From Solanum dulcamara (taxonomy: Eukaryota; Streptophyta; Magnoliopsida; Solanales; Solanaceae), in contig NC_077240.1 in the NCBI RefSeq assembly GCF_947179165.1, forward strand, positions 24,036,001 through 24,100,000: a stretch of DNA of 64,000 bases. The letters run 5' to 3'. The notes under the pieces are model-generated. The model was not told where the DNA came from, did no database searches, and was given only the letters and a program-made list of their open reading frames with translations. Shown here in pieces: positions 37,069 through 50,481 of the stretch; the stretch's first letter is position 1; every line of letters starts with the position of its first letter. A program made the position numbers and the translations under genes.

Positions 37069-40000
37069 TTACCCACCGTTCGTCCCCGAACGGTCAAGAG
37101 AAGAGTGAGGATTGAAAAGGGTACCTGACTCGACGAACAAATGTGGATATGTTCCACGCATATCAGCCTCAATTTCCCAAGTGGACTCCTCAATAGGACG
37201 ATTCTTCCACTGGACCTTCACAGACGCAATCTCTCTTGACCTCAACTTGCGGGCCTCCCTATCAAGAATAGCTACAGGCTCCTCCTCATAAGACAAATTC
37301 TCATCAAGCAAGACCGAATCCCAGTGAATAATATAGTTCCCATCTCCATGATATTTCTTTAGCATAGACACATGAAACACTGGGTGCACTCCAGACAACC
37401 CTGGAGGTAAAGCCAATTCATAGGCCACCTCTTCAACACGCTTAAGAACTTCAAACGGCCCAATATACCTCGGACTGAGCTTACCTCGCTTACCGAATCT
37501 CACCACACCCTTCATGGGTGAAACCTTCAACAACACTTGTTCTCCCTCCATAAACTCCATGTCCCTGACTTTTCGGTCTGCATACTCCTTCTGCCTGCTC
37601 TGAGCTGCTAGAAGCTTCTCCTGAATGATTTTCACCTTCTCTAACGATTCTCTCAAAAGATCAGTTCCCCAAGGTCTCACCTCAAATGCATCAAACCAAC
37701 CAATAGGAGACCTACATCTCCTCCCATACAACGCCTCAAACGGAGCCATATCAATACTCGAGTGATAGCTATTATTATACGAGAACTCTGCCAGGGATAG
37801 GAACTGATCCCAATGACCACCAAAATCTATCACGCATGCACGAAGCATATCCTCCAGCACTTGAATTGTCCTCTCAGACTGCCCATCAGTCTGAGGATGA
37901 AATGCAGTACTAAGATCCAATCTAGTACCTAACTCAGCATGCAAGGTCCTCCAAAAGTTAGAAGTAAATTGTGTACCTCTATCTGATATGATAGAAACCG
38001 GAACTCCATGTAATCGAACAACCTCACGGATATAGAGTTTGGCTAACTTCTCTGCATCATAAGTCACCTTGACTGGAATGAAGTGAGCAGACTTAGTTAA
38101 CCTGTCAACAATCACCCATATAGAATCAAACTTACCCAATGTCTTTGGAAGTCCGACCACAAAATCCATGGCAATTCTTTCCCACTTCCATTCAGGAATA
38201 GGCATTCTTTGCAGTGTCCCTCCAGGCCCTTGGTGTTCATATTTTACCTGCTGACAATTTGGACAATGGGCAACAAAATCAGCAATGTCACGTTTCATTC
38301 TGCTCCACCAATAATGTTGTCTCAGATCGCGATACATCTTGGTTGCACCAGGATGTATAGAGTACCTCGAACTATGAGCCTCTGCAAGAATAGTCTGAAT
38401 CAAAGTATCAATATGGGGCACACATACCCGCCCTTTAATCCTCAAGACGCCTTCCTCATCGATCACAGCCTCTTTGGCCTCTCCCTGCAAGACCATGTCA
38501 CGAATCCGGCTCAGCTTCTCATCATCAAACTGCTTTTCTTTAATCTTGTCAAGGAAAGAAGATTTTGCCTCCACACAGGCCAAAAATCCTCCTTTCTCCA
38601 TTACTTCTAACCTCATAAAGTCATTAGCCAGAGTTTGAACCTCTCTAGCCAATGGGCGTTGGGAAACCTGCAAATGAGCTAAACTTGCCATACTCCCTGC
38701 TTTTCTGCTCAAGGCATCGGCCACTACATTAGCTTTTCCGGGGTGATAAAGAATAGTGATATCATAGTCCTTTAACAATTCCATCCACCTCCTTTGCCTC
38801 AAATTCAAGTCTCTTTGAGTGAACACATGTTGTAAGCTGCGATGATCTGTATACACTTCACACTTCACCCCATATAGATAATGTCTCCACTGCTTCAATG
38901 CAAATACAACCGCAGCTAACTCCAAATCATGAGTGGGGTAATTACGCTCATGCACCTTCAATTGCCTTGAAGCATAGGCAATTACCTTCTTCTCCTGCAT
39001 TAGCACTGCACCTAAACCAGAATATGATGCATCACAATAAACAATGAAATTCTTACCTTCTACTGGCAGGGCAAGAATTGGTGCAGTAGTCAATAAGGTC
39101 TTGAGTTTCAGAAAGCTCTTTTCACACTCATCCGACCATACAAATGGAACTTTCTGCTTGGTCAGATTAGTCAGCTGGGAAGCAATAGAAGCAAATCCCT
39201 TGACGAACCGGCGGTAGTAACTAGCCAGACCAATAAAACTCCTTACCTCTGAGACATTAGTGGGACTTGCCCAACTCTTCACTGCTTCAATCTTCTGGGG
39301 ATCCACCATCACTCCATCTTTAGAAACCACGTGCCCTAAGAAAGACACTGAATCAAGCCAGAACTCACACTTGGAGAATTTGGCATATAACTTCTTCTCC
39401 CTTAACAATCCCAGAACAATCCTCAGATGCTCTTCATGTTCTTCTTTGCTCTTTGAGTAGATCAATATATCATCAATAAAGACAATAACAAAGAGATCCA
39501 AATATGGCTTAAAGACTCCATTCATCAGACTCATAAAAGCAGCAGGCGCATTTGTAAGCCCAAAAGACATTACTAAGAATTCATAGTGACCATACCTGGT
39601 TCGAAAAGCCGTCTTTGGTACATCTGTTGCCCGTATTTTCAATTGATGGTAACCAGACCTCAAATCAATTTTTGAGAAAACACAAGCACCCTCCAACTGA
39701 TCAAATAAGTCATCAATGCGAGGAAGGGGATACCTATTTTTAATAGTCACCTTGTTCAGCTGTCTGTAGTCTATGCACATACGAAGGCTACCATCCTTCT
39801 TCTTTACAAATAAGACTGGAGCACCCCAAGGAGAGGCACTCGGTCTAATAAACCCTTTACCCAACAATTCCTGGAGTTGGGCCTTCAACTCCCTCAACTC
39901 AGCTGGGGCCATTCTATAAGGTGGAATGGAAATAGGGCAAGTGTCGAGCTCTAAGTCGATACAAAAATCTATATCTCTATCAGGTGGCATACCAGGTAAG

Positions 40001-40396
40001 TCTGCGGGGAAAACATCCATAAACTCACGAACTATAGAGATAGATTCAATCGTCGGCACTTCAGAATTATCGTCCCTAAGATGTGCTAGGAAGGCTAAAC
40101 AACCCTTACTCACCAACCTCTTAGCACGAAGAAAAGAGATAATCTGAACTGGGGTGGAAATATAGTCACCCTCCCACACCAACTGATCCATCCCAGGCTT
40201 GGCTAATGTCACAGTCTTAGCATTGCAGTCTAAGATAGCAAAATTTGGAGATAGCCAAGTCATACCCAAGATTACATCAAAGTCAACCATCTCCAGAATA
40301 ATTAAATCTACATAAGTTCTGCTCCCCACAAAAGTCACAAGACAAGACCTATACACTTTCTCAACTAGCACAGACTCACCAACAGGTGTAGAAACA
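37069..40396 (-). pseudogene. Ty3/gypsy chromovirus pol, 5'-truncated (PR end-RT-RNaseH-IN-chromodomain)
   Basis: An uninterrupted frame of about 1100 aa runs from the junction at 40396 to a stop at 37069-37071. Numbered from its first Met (40371), it contains the end of the retropepsin domain (residues 1-60, catalytic DTG lost upstream) and reverse transcriptase (about 150-330, with FIDD at 298-301). RNase H ([14 protein letters not shown]) follows, then integrase with an H-H-C-C zinc region (CPNCQQVK) and the catalytic core. A C-terminal chromodomain-like segment ([14 protein letters not shown]) closes it. These proteins copy the element RNA into DNA and integrate it; the chromodomain biases integration to heterochromatin. 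Gag, the knuckle, the protease active site and the 5' LTR are absent. The intact frame suggests a young insertion. Confidence 0.9.
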
Positions 40397-40470
40397 CGAA
40401 ACTGATTGCAAAGAGCTTATTAACATGCTATCTCGAAACTGATTGCAAAGAGCTTATTAACATGCTATCT
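40397..40470 (+). repeat. 37-bp tandem duplication at the pol/copy B junction
   Basis: The segment cgaaactgattgcaaagagc plus 17 more bases occurs at 40397-40433 and immediately again at 40434-40470. The second copy is the start of copy B. The same 37 bp occur once at 32499-32535, at the start of copy A. It sits exactly where pol is cut. Confidence 0.92.
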
Positions 40471-43074
40471 AACAAATGTTGCTCCCACCAAAATTTGATT
40501 GATGATTGCAGGTACCTACTAACTAAGGCAAGAAGGGTATCAATCAAGCATGTTTTTCAAAGAAGCTAATGGAGTAGCGGACCAATTAGCAAAGAAATGA
40601 TGCGAATTAGATATTTTTGGAAGCTTAATGATGTACCCCATTCTCCCCACTTTTATTATTCTTATATTTGATAGAGACAAAACGGACACTATGTTGCCTA
40701 GACTAGACTCCTTTTGTAATGACTCTTAAATATGTTTTATTAAATAAATCCTTTATTATCAAAAAAAAATAAAAATTCTTTCCCATACTTTATTAGTGGC
40801 TTATTCCTTTCTGATTTCTTAATCCCATTCACTTATATGTAAGTTACGCTTCACTAGATATTTTTAGATACTATACTTGCTCAAAACCTTTTTTGATTGT
40901 TCTATGCTTGTCCAAGTCCTTGCATTATACAACCAATGCAAGTCTAAGGAGAAACTTTTGAGTGAATGATTTTTCACGTGTTTCAATAATTTGTTGAGTT
41001 TTAAATAAAAGCTGGGAGGGATTGTCAAAATTAGCAAGGTCCTCGTTATAAACCCAGCCAACTATGGGCACAATTAAGTTTGATACATAACTATAGAAAG
41101 ATACAATTTCAATTAGTAGCGGAGTCAGATTTTTCATCAAAAGTGTTTATACTTAAGAATAAGTAAAAAAATTTGAAAAAGTTTTGTTCTCTTCTTTAAG
41201 TTAAAAAAAGGAACTAAAAAAAATTAAACAAAACATCTAAGTTTAGGCTTGAATCCTAGCCATTAAGAAAACTTTGAACAACCTTAACCATTAAACTATC
41301 TTTTTTTACTATGTCAAAACTGTTCAACAATTAGTATATATCCGAAAATATCGATATTTAACATATATATACGCAAAAAAAATTCAACAAAAATTGTTCA
41401 TCTGATCACCCTTACTAAGATATAGTTCCGCCCCTGCCTCAATGCCTTGCAATAACAGAGTCCTATAAAATTGATAAATGATTCAAAGCTTTGATTTGTG
41501 ACTATTAAATATTTTAAAAATTAAAGCTTTGATCAGCCTCATTTAACATTTGTCTTGCCCTATCATGTTTACCCTTTGCCCTTTCCCCCGCTGCCCTTCC
41601 CCAACCCAATTGTCATCTCTAATCAAGTCATAAATTATTTTTACTATTTCAACTTAAAATAAGTGTTAAAAGTATATTCTAAATTTATTCAAACATTACA
41701 AAATTATTTTAAAATATTTTAATTTAAAAACAACTAAAATAAGCCCATTCAAACCATTTCTAAGTTACAAAAATGAAAAATTAATCCTCATAGTTACACA
41801 ACATTTTTCATTTGGGATTTATAAAACTTATTTCATCAATATTACTTCCTCCAATTTATTTTTACTTGCCATATTTTTGTGCACGTTCCTTAAGAAGAAA
41901 TGAATTAGAATATAATGTGACCAAATTATTTAGTAAGATTAAGGAACAGAGAGAATAAGTACTACTCTCTTTTTATTATATTAATTTTTCTTTTCATTTA
42001 TTTAGTAAGAATAAAAATAAAAACTAATACTAATTAATTATATAAATATTGTTGCCTAAGAATCCATATAAATATGTTATTGATAACATTCGTTAGGTAC
42101 ATATCAAAAATTTTCCATGTATTACCATATCAGTAAGATATTTAAAAATAATTATATCTATCACAAAATAATGTATTTATAAATTATTATGTGCCACAAT
42201 TGGTTCTCTATATTTGAGTTTTGACGGATTGACTTTTTTCTTTCATTTTTACACCAAAAGCCATTGGTACTCATTACTTTTACGGGATCATTTGATATGC
42301 AAATAATTAAATTATTTCAGAATTATAATTTTTGAATCATAATTTGTGGATTAAATCATTTCATTTTAAAGATGAGATAAAATAATTCAAGTTTTATAGA
42401 ATAAGTTGGATATTCGAGATTGAGTTTGATATTAAATTTATATTGTGTTTGATTAAAATAAATTTATGCCGTGTATGCCTTGGACCGTTAACATATGAGT
42501 GTAGCAAGGACCATCCCATGATAAAACGATCGATGGTATCGCTTTTGGGTCATAAGAATAAAGTTTTTGCTCCGTCCCAAGTCTTTGCCTATCGGTGCAT
42601 ATTCAATATTTTATACCCATTAATTTTTAAAGAAATATCATTTATACCCATTAGTTTTTGAAACTATTAAAAATACTCATACATTTGTATTATAATTTAA
42701 TAATGACAGTGAACACAATTAGTATGAATCTAAAAAAAGATGAAGGAAACATTGATTTGTATACGAAAAACTGCTATTACTACTTATAATTGGAAGTGAC
42801 TTCAGAGAGTAAATTTGGATAAAAATTATATAAAAACATGTATATAACTATATAATTTTGCACAACGAACTAAGATTGAAATTCAGTTCAAAACTATAAA
42901 TGATGGAAACATAGAAGTTTGAGGTAATTGTTAAAATTTTAAAAATTCTCAAACAATAGAATTTGACCCAAATACTCTAGTATGTGGAAATTTGGATTGT
43001 TTACCAAATAATGACAAATTATATCGCTAAACAATATTTACCAAAAGAAATATTACAAATATTATTAATAATAT
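40434..43074 (+). repeat. Direct repeat copy B (2641 bp)
   Basis: This is the second copy of 32499-35139. At its right end it continues aataatat|ccacagcc with no LTR, meaning the insertion site used by the chromovirus in copy A is empty here. The small open frames in it are identical to those in copy A and are not genes. Confidence 0.93.
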
Positions 43075-46000
43075 CCACAGCCAAACAAGTCCTTAACAAA
43101 AGAAATCATTATACAATTCTTACCATATTATCAATCTCTATATTATAAACATGCAAAATAATATATTTATTATTATATTATGCATAACTTATTTTTAAAT
43201 CAAACTTTCAATGATGACCCTAAATTATGTATGTACCTTCTTTTTTTTTCCTCTTTAGCCATCCGATCTTAATTCTATGTACTTCATTTCTTTTTTAAAA
43301 CCCCCAAAAAACTTTATTCTTATGACCCAAAAGTAGGGTCAAAAGAACAAAATTGATGTCATCACCAATAACATTGTTTAACATGTCCATCATTATATTC
43401 TTTTCCTCTCCCTTTCCTCATTTTCCCCTTTTTTTCCACTTTATGATACTTTTAGGTTGTCTTTTATATAGAAAATTTTAATTTTATGATCCAATTTTAC
43501 TTGTGGAGTTGGTAACAATGTAGATGCCTTGTATGCAGCATTGGATGCAGAATATTGGGTGGACGGCTGGACCCAAATATTACCGATTGAGCAAAACGAA
43601 TAATTTATTTATAATAGAATTTTTTGCTGGATATAAATTTATATTCTTATATTATAATATTTCATAAATTATATTGCAAGGAGGATAACAAGTTGTGGCA
43701 TTGACGTCACAATTCCTAAAGAATTCAATATGTTTAAAACATATACAAGTTAAAAAACTTGTTTATAATCTCTGTATATATTAAACCAAACAAAGTTGAT
43801 GTACTATAATAGTACGTATTAATGAGTATTTATAAAGTAGGGTACAAAAATGACTATGTGTACCCCCTTGTTTTATGAAAATTAGAATTTGTCATATTAT
43901 TGTGCAAGTCGATGATTCGAATGCTATTAAAACTTTTGAAAAGTTTTCAAAAATAGTAGATTGTCTATCGGAAGAAGTTGAAAAAGAGAAATTTGGAGAA
44001 TTGTTTGATCTCAAAGTATCATATCTTTGTGCAATTGATGCATTTATATATCTTGCAATAACTATAAACATGATATATTTTTACTCCTACATGGAGATAT
44101 TAAAATAAGATCAATTGCATATTGCACATGAAAGTCCAAATAAAAATGTGTTTATCCTAATAAATATTAGCAATTTTTGTTATACAAGACGTTCATTTGA
44201 TCGATCTAGATATGTTATATATTCCCATAGAAATCATTGTCATACCATTTTATTCTGCATGTCATTCAAATCATGTAAAGATAACAATAACTTATAAAGC
44301 AAGTTAATAATATACTAGGTTGTGACCCCAATAATAATATATGATCGATGACGATATAACTTTATCAAGATACAGATTATCAACCAGACAATTTGACAAA
44401 TTTAATCACAAAAACATTGTTGATTTCGATGCGTGATAAGCTATTATACAAAATTGAAATACATCATATTTAAAAATTATGCAATGCTTTAATTAGATGG
44501 AATAAAATACACGTTGCATTCTTTTTTTAAAAAAACAACAAAAATTTTGTTCCATTGAATTCTTTATGATAAGATTTTAATAAGGCAACTAGCAAAGCAA
44601 TTACTTCTTTTCGTGTTTGAATCCAATTTGATTAAGAATTTTTTTTTTAGTAAAATACATACCATTGAGGATATTAGGGGAGAAAAATAATAATTTAGAA
44701 TTATTAATATTGCCAGGCTTATTCAAGTTAGTTATATGTGTACATCAATTATATTTTTAACGTGGAGAAAGTAATTTATTGTAGATAAATAACATTGCAT
44801 GAATTTTTAAAATACTTTTACACGTGAAATATTAGATGATAAATCTCTCGACATCAACAAAGAGATGAAAATTTAAGGAACAATTCAAAGTGAACCAAAA
44901 TTATAAACTCGAAGAGCTATTAGTGTTTCATATATAAAAAGATAAGATGACTTTGAGTCTACACCCATAAATAAGGTACTACTATTTTAAGTTGTTTTTT
45001 TATAAAAAAATTTTTAATCAGCTTTGATACATTAATTACAAAATCATTAGTAATATTAATTATAAGAGTTATTTGATTAAATTACTTTTTATATCTTCCC
45101 ATAATTTCCTTTGTCTCGACCATTCAATGGGTAAGAATATATTTTCTTCGTCCACTTTTGTATGTTTATTATACTAAAATAGATATAAATTTTACTTGTT
45201 TAATTTAGAAATTCAAAAAATGCTTTATCATTTTATACCCTATTTCTACCCTTGTTATGAATGCTTTAATTATTTCTAATTCATTTTCCAACACTAGATA
45301 TTTAGTACGCGCGATTTATGTGATACGCTTTTCATTTAGTTCATTCTAAAATAGAATATAACTTTTAAGAATTTCTTTTTATAACTCTTTTTTTTATCCT
45401 TATTGAAATTATTTAACAAATAGTCAAGGAGTGTTTTAGACTACATGTCTGAAAAGTTTTTCTTTCTTTTTAAAATTTTGTGTCAATTCAAAAGGGTATC
45501 ACATAAATTAAAACGAAAAAAATGAATAATTAAAAATGATATAACACAATTATAATTCAATTTATTGCTCCTTAACATGTCTGCCAAATTAACACTAAAT
45601 AAATAAAAATAAACGATTTTTTTTTAAAAATAATAATAATTGGCATCTCTTGATTCTTACAAACTTTTTTTTTTCTCTGGTCTAAAGTAATACAATACTT
45701 ATTTCGTTCAAATTTGATTTGAATAGAACGGATTCATGTTTTGGAGCAGAAAAGTAATTTAATTAATATTTCATATTGTAAAATGTAAAATTACACTAAT
45801 ATAGTAAAACAAATTACATTGTTTATGGATATATTTTACTATTATCACTATAAATTAAAAAACGACAAAAAAGATGCCTAACGTAAGTTACAGACCCCGT
45901 AATTTCCGATCACACACATTAAAAACAGCATCCTTTCTGACAAAATCAGTTATATATGTAATAATTAATTCTCCATTATTTCCCTTTTCGCTAATACTCT

Positions 46001-46599
46001 TCTCTCCCATATTAATTATTTATATTATTAAAAAATAATTATTTATTTAAATTTATATGATGATGTTGTGATTTGATACAAAATATAAGAATTTTTCTTT
46101 TAAAGTTACGATCTAAAATAAATTATAAATATTAGTATAATTATAAATTATTTTTAAAAAATAAAAAGTTAAATCATTATTAAATATAAAAACATGTCAT
46201 TTATTGTGTTTTGATTATCACATTGTTTTATTATATTCATTATTTTCTTCTTTTTATACTTGAGGTTTAGATATATTTAAGCCGATTATCTTTCATAAAT
46301 AATTTTTATCACTTTGATTTAGTGATGAAATTTACGTATACTCTATCTTCTTATTGAATATATTATTATTGATATCATAGTAACATTATTTTGTTTATAA
46401 TTTTTTAAAGATAAAAAAAGTGGACAACTAATATGTAACGGAGTCATACCAATTCCCCAATATTACACACACACACAAAGGGCAGGGCAGTGTGGATTCT
46501 CTCTCTCAAAGACCCCAATGAATTTCTAGTGAGAGAGAGGAAGAGGAAAACTGCCATTTTACACAAATACTGCACTCTTTTTTGCTACAAATCGGAGCA
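43075..46599. other. AT-rich intergenic region upstream of the kinase gene
   Basis: No gene is supported. The frames near 43875-44108 and 44115-44297 have no recognised domain and no homologous pattern. The last few hundred bases should hold the kinase promoter and leader, with an (AC)n tract near 46467-46477 and a CT/GA-rich stretch at 46497-46550. Confidence 0.6.
46518..46529 (+). promoter_or_regulatory. Candidate three-codon uORF in the kinase leader
   Basis: ATG AAT TTC TAG lies 70 bp upstream of the main ATG at 46600. Its relevance depends on the transcription start, which is unknown. Confidence 0.3.
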
Positions 46600-49500
46600 A
46601 TGAAAGTGTCAACTGGAGACTGTAGTTGCACAGTCGAAAGTGACAATAGAGATACTACTACTACTAGTAGTAGTGTTGGTATTAGTGGTGATGACGGCGC
46701 CGGAGAAGTGGGTGGAAGGGTGGTAGCGGTGGTGGGAGTGAAGTTAGATTCCAGAAGTAAAGAGTTACTCACTTGGGCTTTGGTTAAGGTTGCTCAGCCT
46801 GGAGATCATGTTGTGGCTGTACATGTCCTGGATCCAAATTCTGGTAAAATTCATGCCAGAAGTTGGAACGTTTTTTTTTTGCTTTTTGTGTAATGGGTGT
46901 TCTTCAGTGTTGTCAGTTCTTCCCTTTTTTCCATTTTTTTTACTGTTTATGTTGTGGGTATTCTGTATACACGCAGTGGAAGGGTTTTGATGGTTTAATC
47001 GTTTGGAAATTGCTGAGTTTTTAAAACAATTTTCTGCAGATAACCCTACTGTTATTTGTGCAATGGGTATTAGATAGTATAAATTTCTGTTTCATTTTAG
47101 TCGTTGATTTGGTGGTAATAGTTATGGGAATTTCTCTTCTTTGATTTTGCTTTCGCAATTTGTTTCAGTTTTCTCTGTTAATTTTTTTATTTTCTGCTCT
47201 GTGAGTAGTATGCAATTGTCTCAGTTTCACACACAACGGCTCATTTGATGATGTAATAATTGACAATTTTTTTTGTGTCATTTCTTCACTGTTTGGGTTA
47301 TCTATACATTTTCTGGATTTCATTACTGATGAATCTTGTGCAAAGTCGAGGAATTTTTTGGATCTATGATTTGTAAACTAGACAATAGGTAGGAGGACTT
47401 TCTCATTTAACTTGCAGTGGTTGATTTCATGGTGTTCCCTTTCTCACTTTTTTATTCAGTTTTAATGTGCTCTCATTTGTTTTAATTTTGATCTTGTTGA
47501 AGAAAAATCAGAACCGCTTTCACTGGTGAAGTCATTTGACTCGATGCTGTCTGCTTATGAGGGATTCTGCAATTTAAAGCAGGTTTATTCATACAACCCT
47601 TTTTCTTCATTTCATTATGGATAAACTTTATTGAGATTACTATCTATAAAGCAGAAGAGGAAATAGGTAAAAATCTCTGCTAGCAAAACATTCACAGAAT
47701 CTGAAACCGTTGTTGCTTTGAGGGCCTGAACAATCTTTTTCTTTTTCAACAGAAGTACTTAGTCATTGGTTCTGCATCAGGATTCAGGATTTTGGTTTCT
47801 CAAATGATTGTTTGGTTTCCTTGCACCAAAATTATGTAGGAGAATTTTGACAGTGCCTAGATTACTATCATTATCACTTATGCTGTATGCGAGTTTTTGG
47901 ATTTAGGAGGTGAAAATTCATAATTTATTGTGGACTGGGATTTCTAATTCACAATGTTGTGGTATATTTAGTGGATCAGTTCTCTCTTGTGGAATTTCGT
48001 AAATTTAGATCTGAATTTGTTTAATTACAGTAAACTAGATTTGGGATTTGCATATTTCCTTTTTCTGTTTGTCTGCTGCCTAGTTAGAGGAGAGCCAAAT
48101 CCATTTTTTTAAAATCTGGATTTGGATGAACTTTGTTTAGGTGCATTTGAAGCTTAAAGTCTGCCGAGGATCACCAGTTCGTAAAGTTCTTGCTCGTGAA
48201 GCAAAATTGGAAAGTGCTATAAATTTGATTATTGGGACTTCAGGCAGCCATCATGCCATTCGGTCATCAGTGTCACTTGCAAAATACTGTGCTAGGAAAG
48301 TGACAAAGAGCATCTCTGTTATTGCTGTTGACAATGGCAAGATTGTTTATCAAAGGGAAGCAAGTGCTTCAGATGGAGATGAATCTAGTGATTCAGATGT
48401 GCCCAAATCAAGATTCAAGAGGAGGAAGACACTGACCAAAAGTCCTCTGAGCTTAGTGCCTAAGAAAGCCGTGGAAGAAAACTCTTGTACACCAGAGAAC
48501 AATCACATGGCATTGGTTGTTAAGCCTATTGAAGTCTGGGAGTCAAAGTCTCGCTGGACACTGCTTCGACGAGTGTTTCTTCACAACTTCGTGGCACCTG
48601 ATAAATTTCCTGCGAAAAGGTCATCTGTGATGCAATGGGTTTGGAAACGACCAAGTCGGCAATCTTTTGCAGCTATCTACCCTGATCATAAACAGAGTGT
48701 ATCTGACAAGGATGAGCCTCATCGTACAAACTTGGATGAAGAGAAGGGGGCAATTATTCCTGTTGGAAGTGATGCTAATCCAATTTCAGATGAATGCTTT
48801 GTTATCCTTCCTGGGGAACTGGAGGGTCTTTCTGAAAGGTACTCATCAATTTGCAGATTGTTCAATTACCAGGAGCTTTGTTCAGCAACATCTGATTTCC
48901 TGCCCGGTAAGTCCCCACCTTTCTGAATTTTGCAATTATGAGCATAACTTCCTTACATTTCACTAAATGTAACTATATCTGTAGAGAATTTGATTGGAAA
49001 AGGAGGCAGCAGTAAGGTTTACAAAGGGCACCTTGCTGGTGGAATGCAACTGGCTGTGAAGATATTGAAGCCATCTGAAGCTGTGGCACAGCAATTCCGT
49101 TCGGAGATAGAGATACTCACAACTCTTCATCACAAGCACATAATATCACTGTTTGGGTTTTGTTTAGAGGCGAACAACCTTTTACTGGTTTATGATCTGT
49201 TATCCAGAGGAAGCTTAGAAGAGAATCTCCATGGTATCATAACTAGATATTTCCTGCTTGTTTGGAGGCTTACGCTATTTTTCCTGATTCGCTGTACTGA
49301 CAACAATGTAAACTACTAGGTTCCAAAAAGGATGAAAATTCATTTAGCTGGGTAGATAGATACAAGGTTGCTTTGGGTGTTGCTGAGGCACTGGACCACC
49401 TACACAATGCAGTTGATGGCCCCATAATCCACCGGGATGTGAAATCTTCAAACATTCTCCTGTCCGATGATTCTGAGCCGCAGGTAGTTCATTCTTCTTT

Positions 49501-50481
49501 TTAAGTTACGTCTTTCGGTGAATAATTAGTATTAACTGCTGTTTTTCATTCAGCTTTCAGATTTTGGACTTGCAACGTTGGCCTCAAGCTGTTCAAATCA
49601 TTTAGATAGCATTGATGTTGCTGGAACATTTGGGTAACTTAATTTTTTCATTTTGAGTTCAAATAACATTTGTCTACATCACTTCATCAAAAAAAGGAGC
49701 CTTTGTTCAGTCCATAACTGATATTATATTTGCAGCTACTTGGCTCCTGAGTACTTTATGCATGGAAAGATAACTGAAAAGATTGATGTGTATGCATTTG
49801 GTGTTGTTCTCCTTGAGCTTTTGTCTGGTAAAAAGCCAATTGATAATGGCAACGGGAAAGGTCAGGAAAGCTTAGTCATGTGGGTAAGTTGTTGTCTTTA
49901 CAAATTGTGAATAAAATATCCTTTTTTCTTCCTGCTGCATTTTAGATTGTGCTTTTCAAATTGTTGATAACGATTTTCAGGCGAAACAAGTTCTGAAGGG
50001 TGGGAACATGAAGGAGTTGCTAGATCCAAGCTTGATTGACACTTATGATCATGATCAGTTTGAGAGAATGGTTTTGGCAGCATCACTGTGCATCAGACGA
50101 GCTCCTGGAATTAGACCTCAAATTGACATTGTGAGTGAACTTTGTTAGCCACTCAAGTTGAGGTTATTTTGTACTATAAATCTGTTGCCCCCTTGCATTT
50201 ATAATATTTAACGGTATTAAATTTTCTTAAAAAAACAGGTGGTTAAACTCCTCCAAGGTGAGTCTGAAACAATTAAGTGGGCGATGGAAGAAGGCAAAGC
50301 TTTAGAAGAAGTAGATGCTGTCGATGGTGAACAACCACCCTCAAACATACAATCCTTTATTAATCTTGCATTGCTGAATTTGGAGGATGAGTCCTCACTT
50401 TCATGTAACAGCACGGGACCAACCATTTCTGTGGAGGATTATTTGCAAGGGAGGTTTAGTCGGTCTTCAAGTTTCGATTAA
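46600..50481 (+). CDS. USP-domain receptor-like cytoplasmic kinase, 9 exons
   Basis: Exons 46600-46843, 47503-47582, 48141-48906, 48985-49233, 49320-49483, 49554-49633, 49736-49883, 49981-50130 and 50239-50481 join in phase with GT-AG introns. They total 2124 nt and predict 707 aa. Residues about 40-180 form a universal-stress-protein-like alpha/beta fold, with [20 protein letters not shown] and, later, [16 protein letters not shown] charged linker follows (about 190-340). The kinase runs from about 366: Gly loop [11 protein letters not shown], catalytic Lys389, HRD at 484-486, DFG at 504-506 and APE at 531-533, so it should be an active RD Ser/Thr kinase. There is no signal peptide or membrane segment, placing it with receptor-like cytoplasmic kinases related to the Arabidopsis At1g77280/At1g21590 group. 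Its substrate is unknown. The tail ends SRSSSFD. Confidence 0.92.

Noticed and set aside
38209..40147. Several plus-strand ORFs of 66-133 aa
   Set aside because: They are antisense shadows of the chromoviral pol frame, with no plausible domain.
43875..44297. 77-aa and 60-aa ORFs in the intergenic region
   Set aside because: No recognisable domain, AT-driven composition, and no splice or promoter context.
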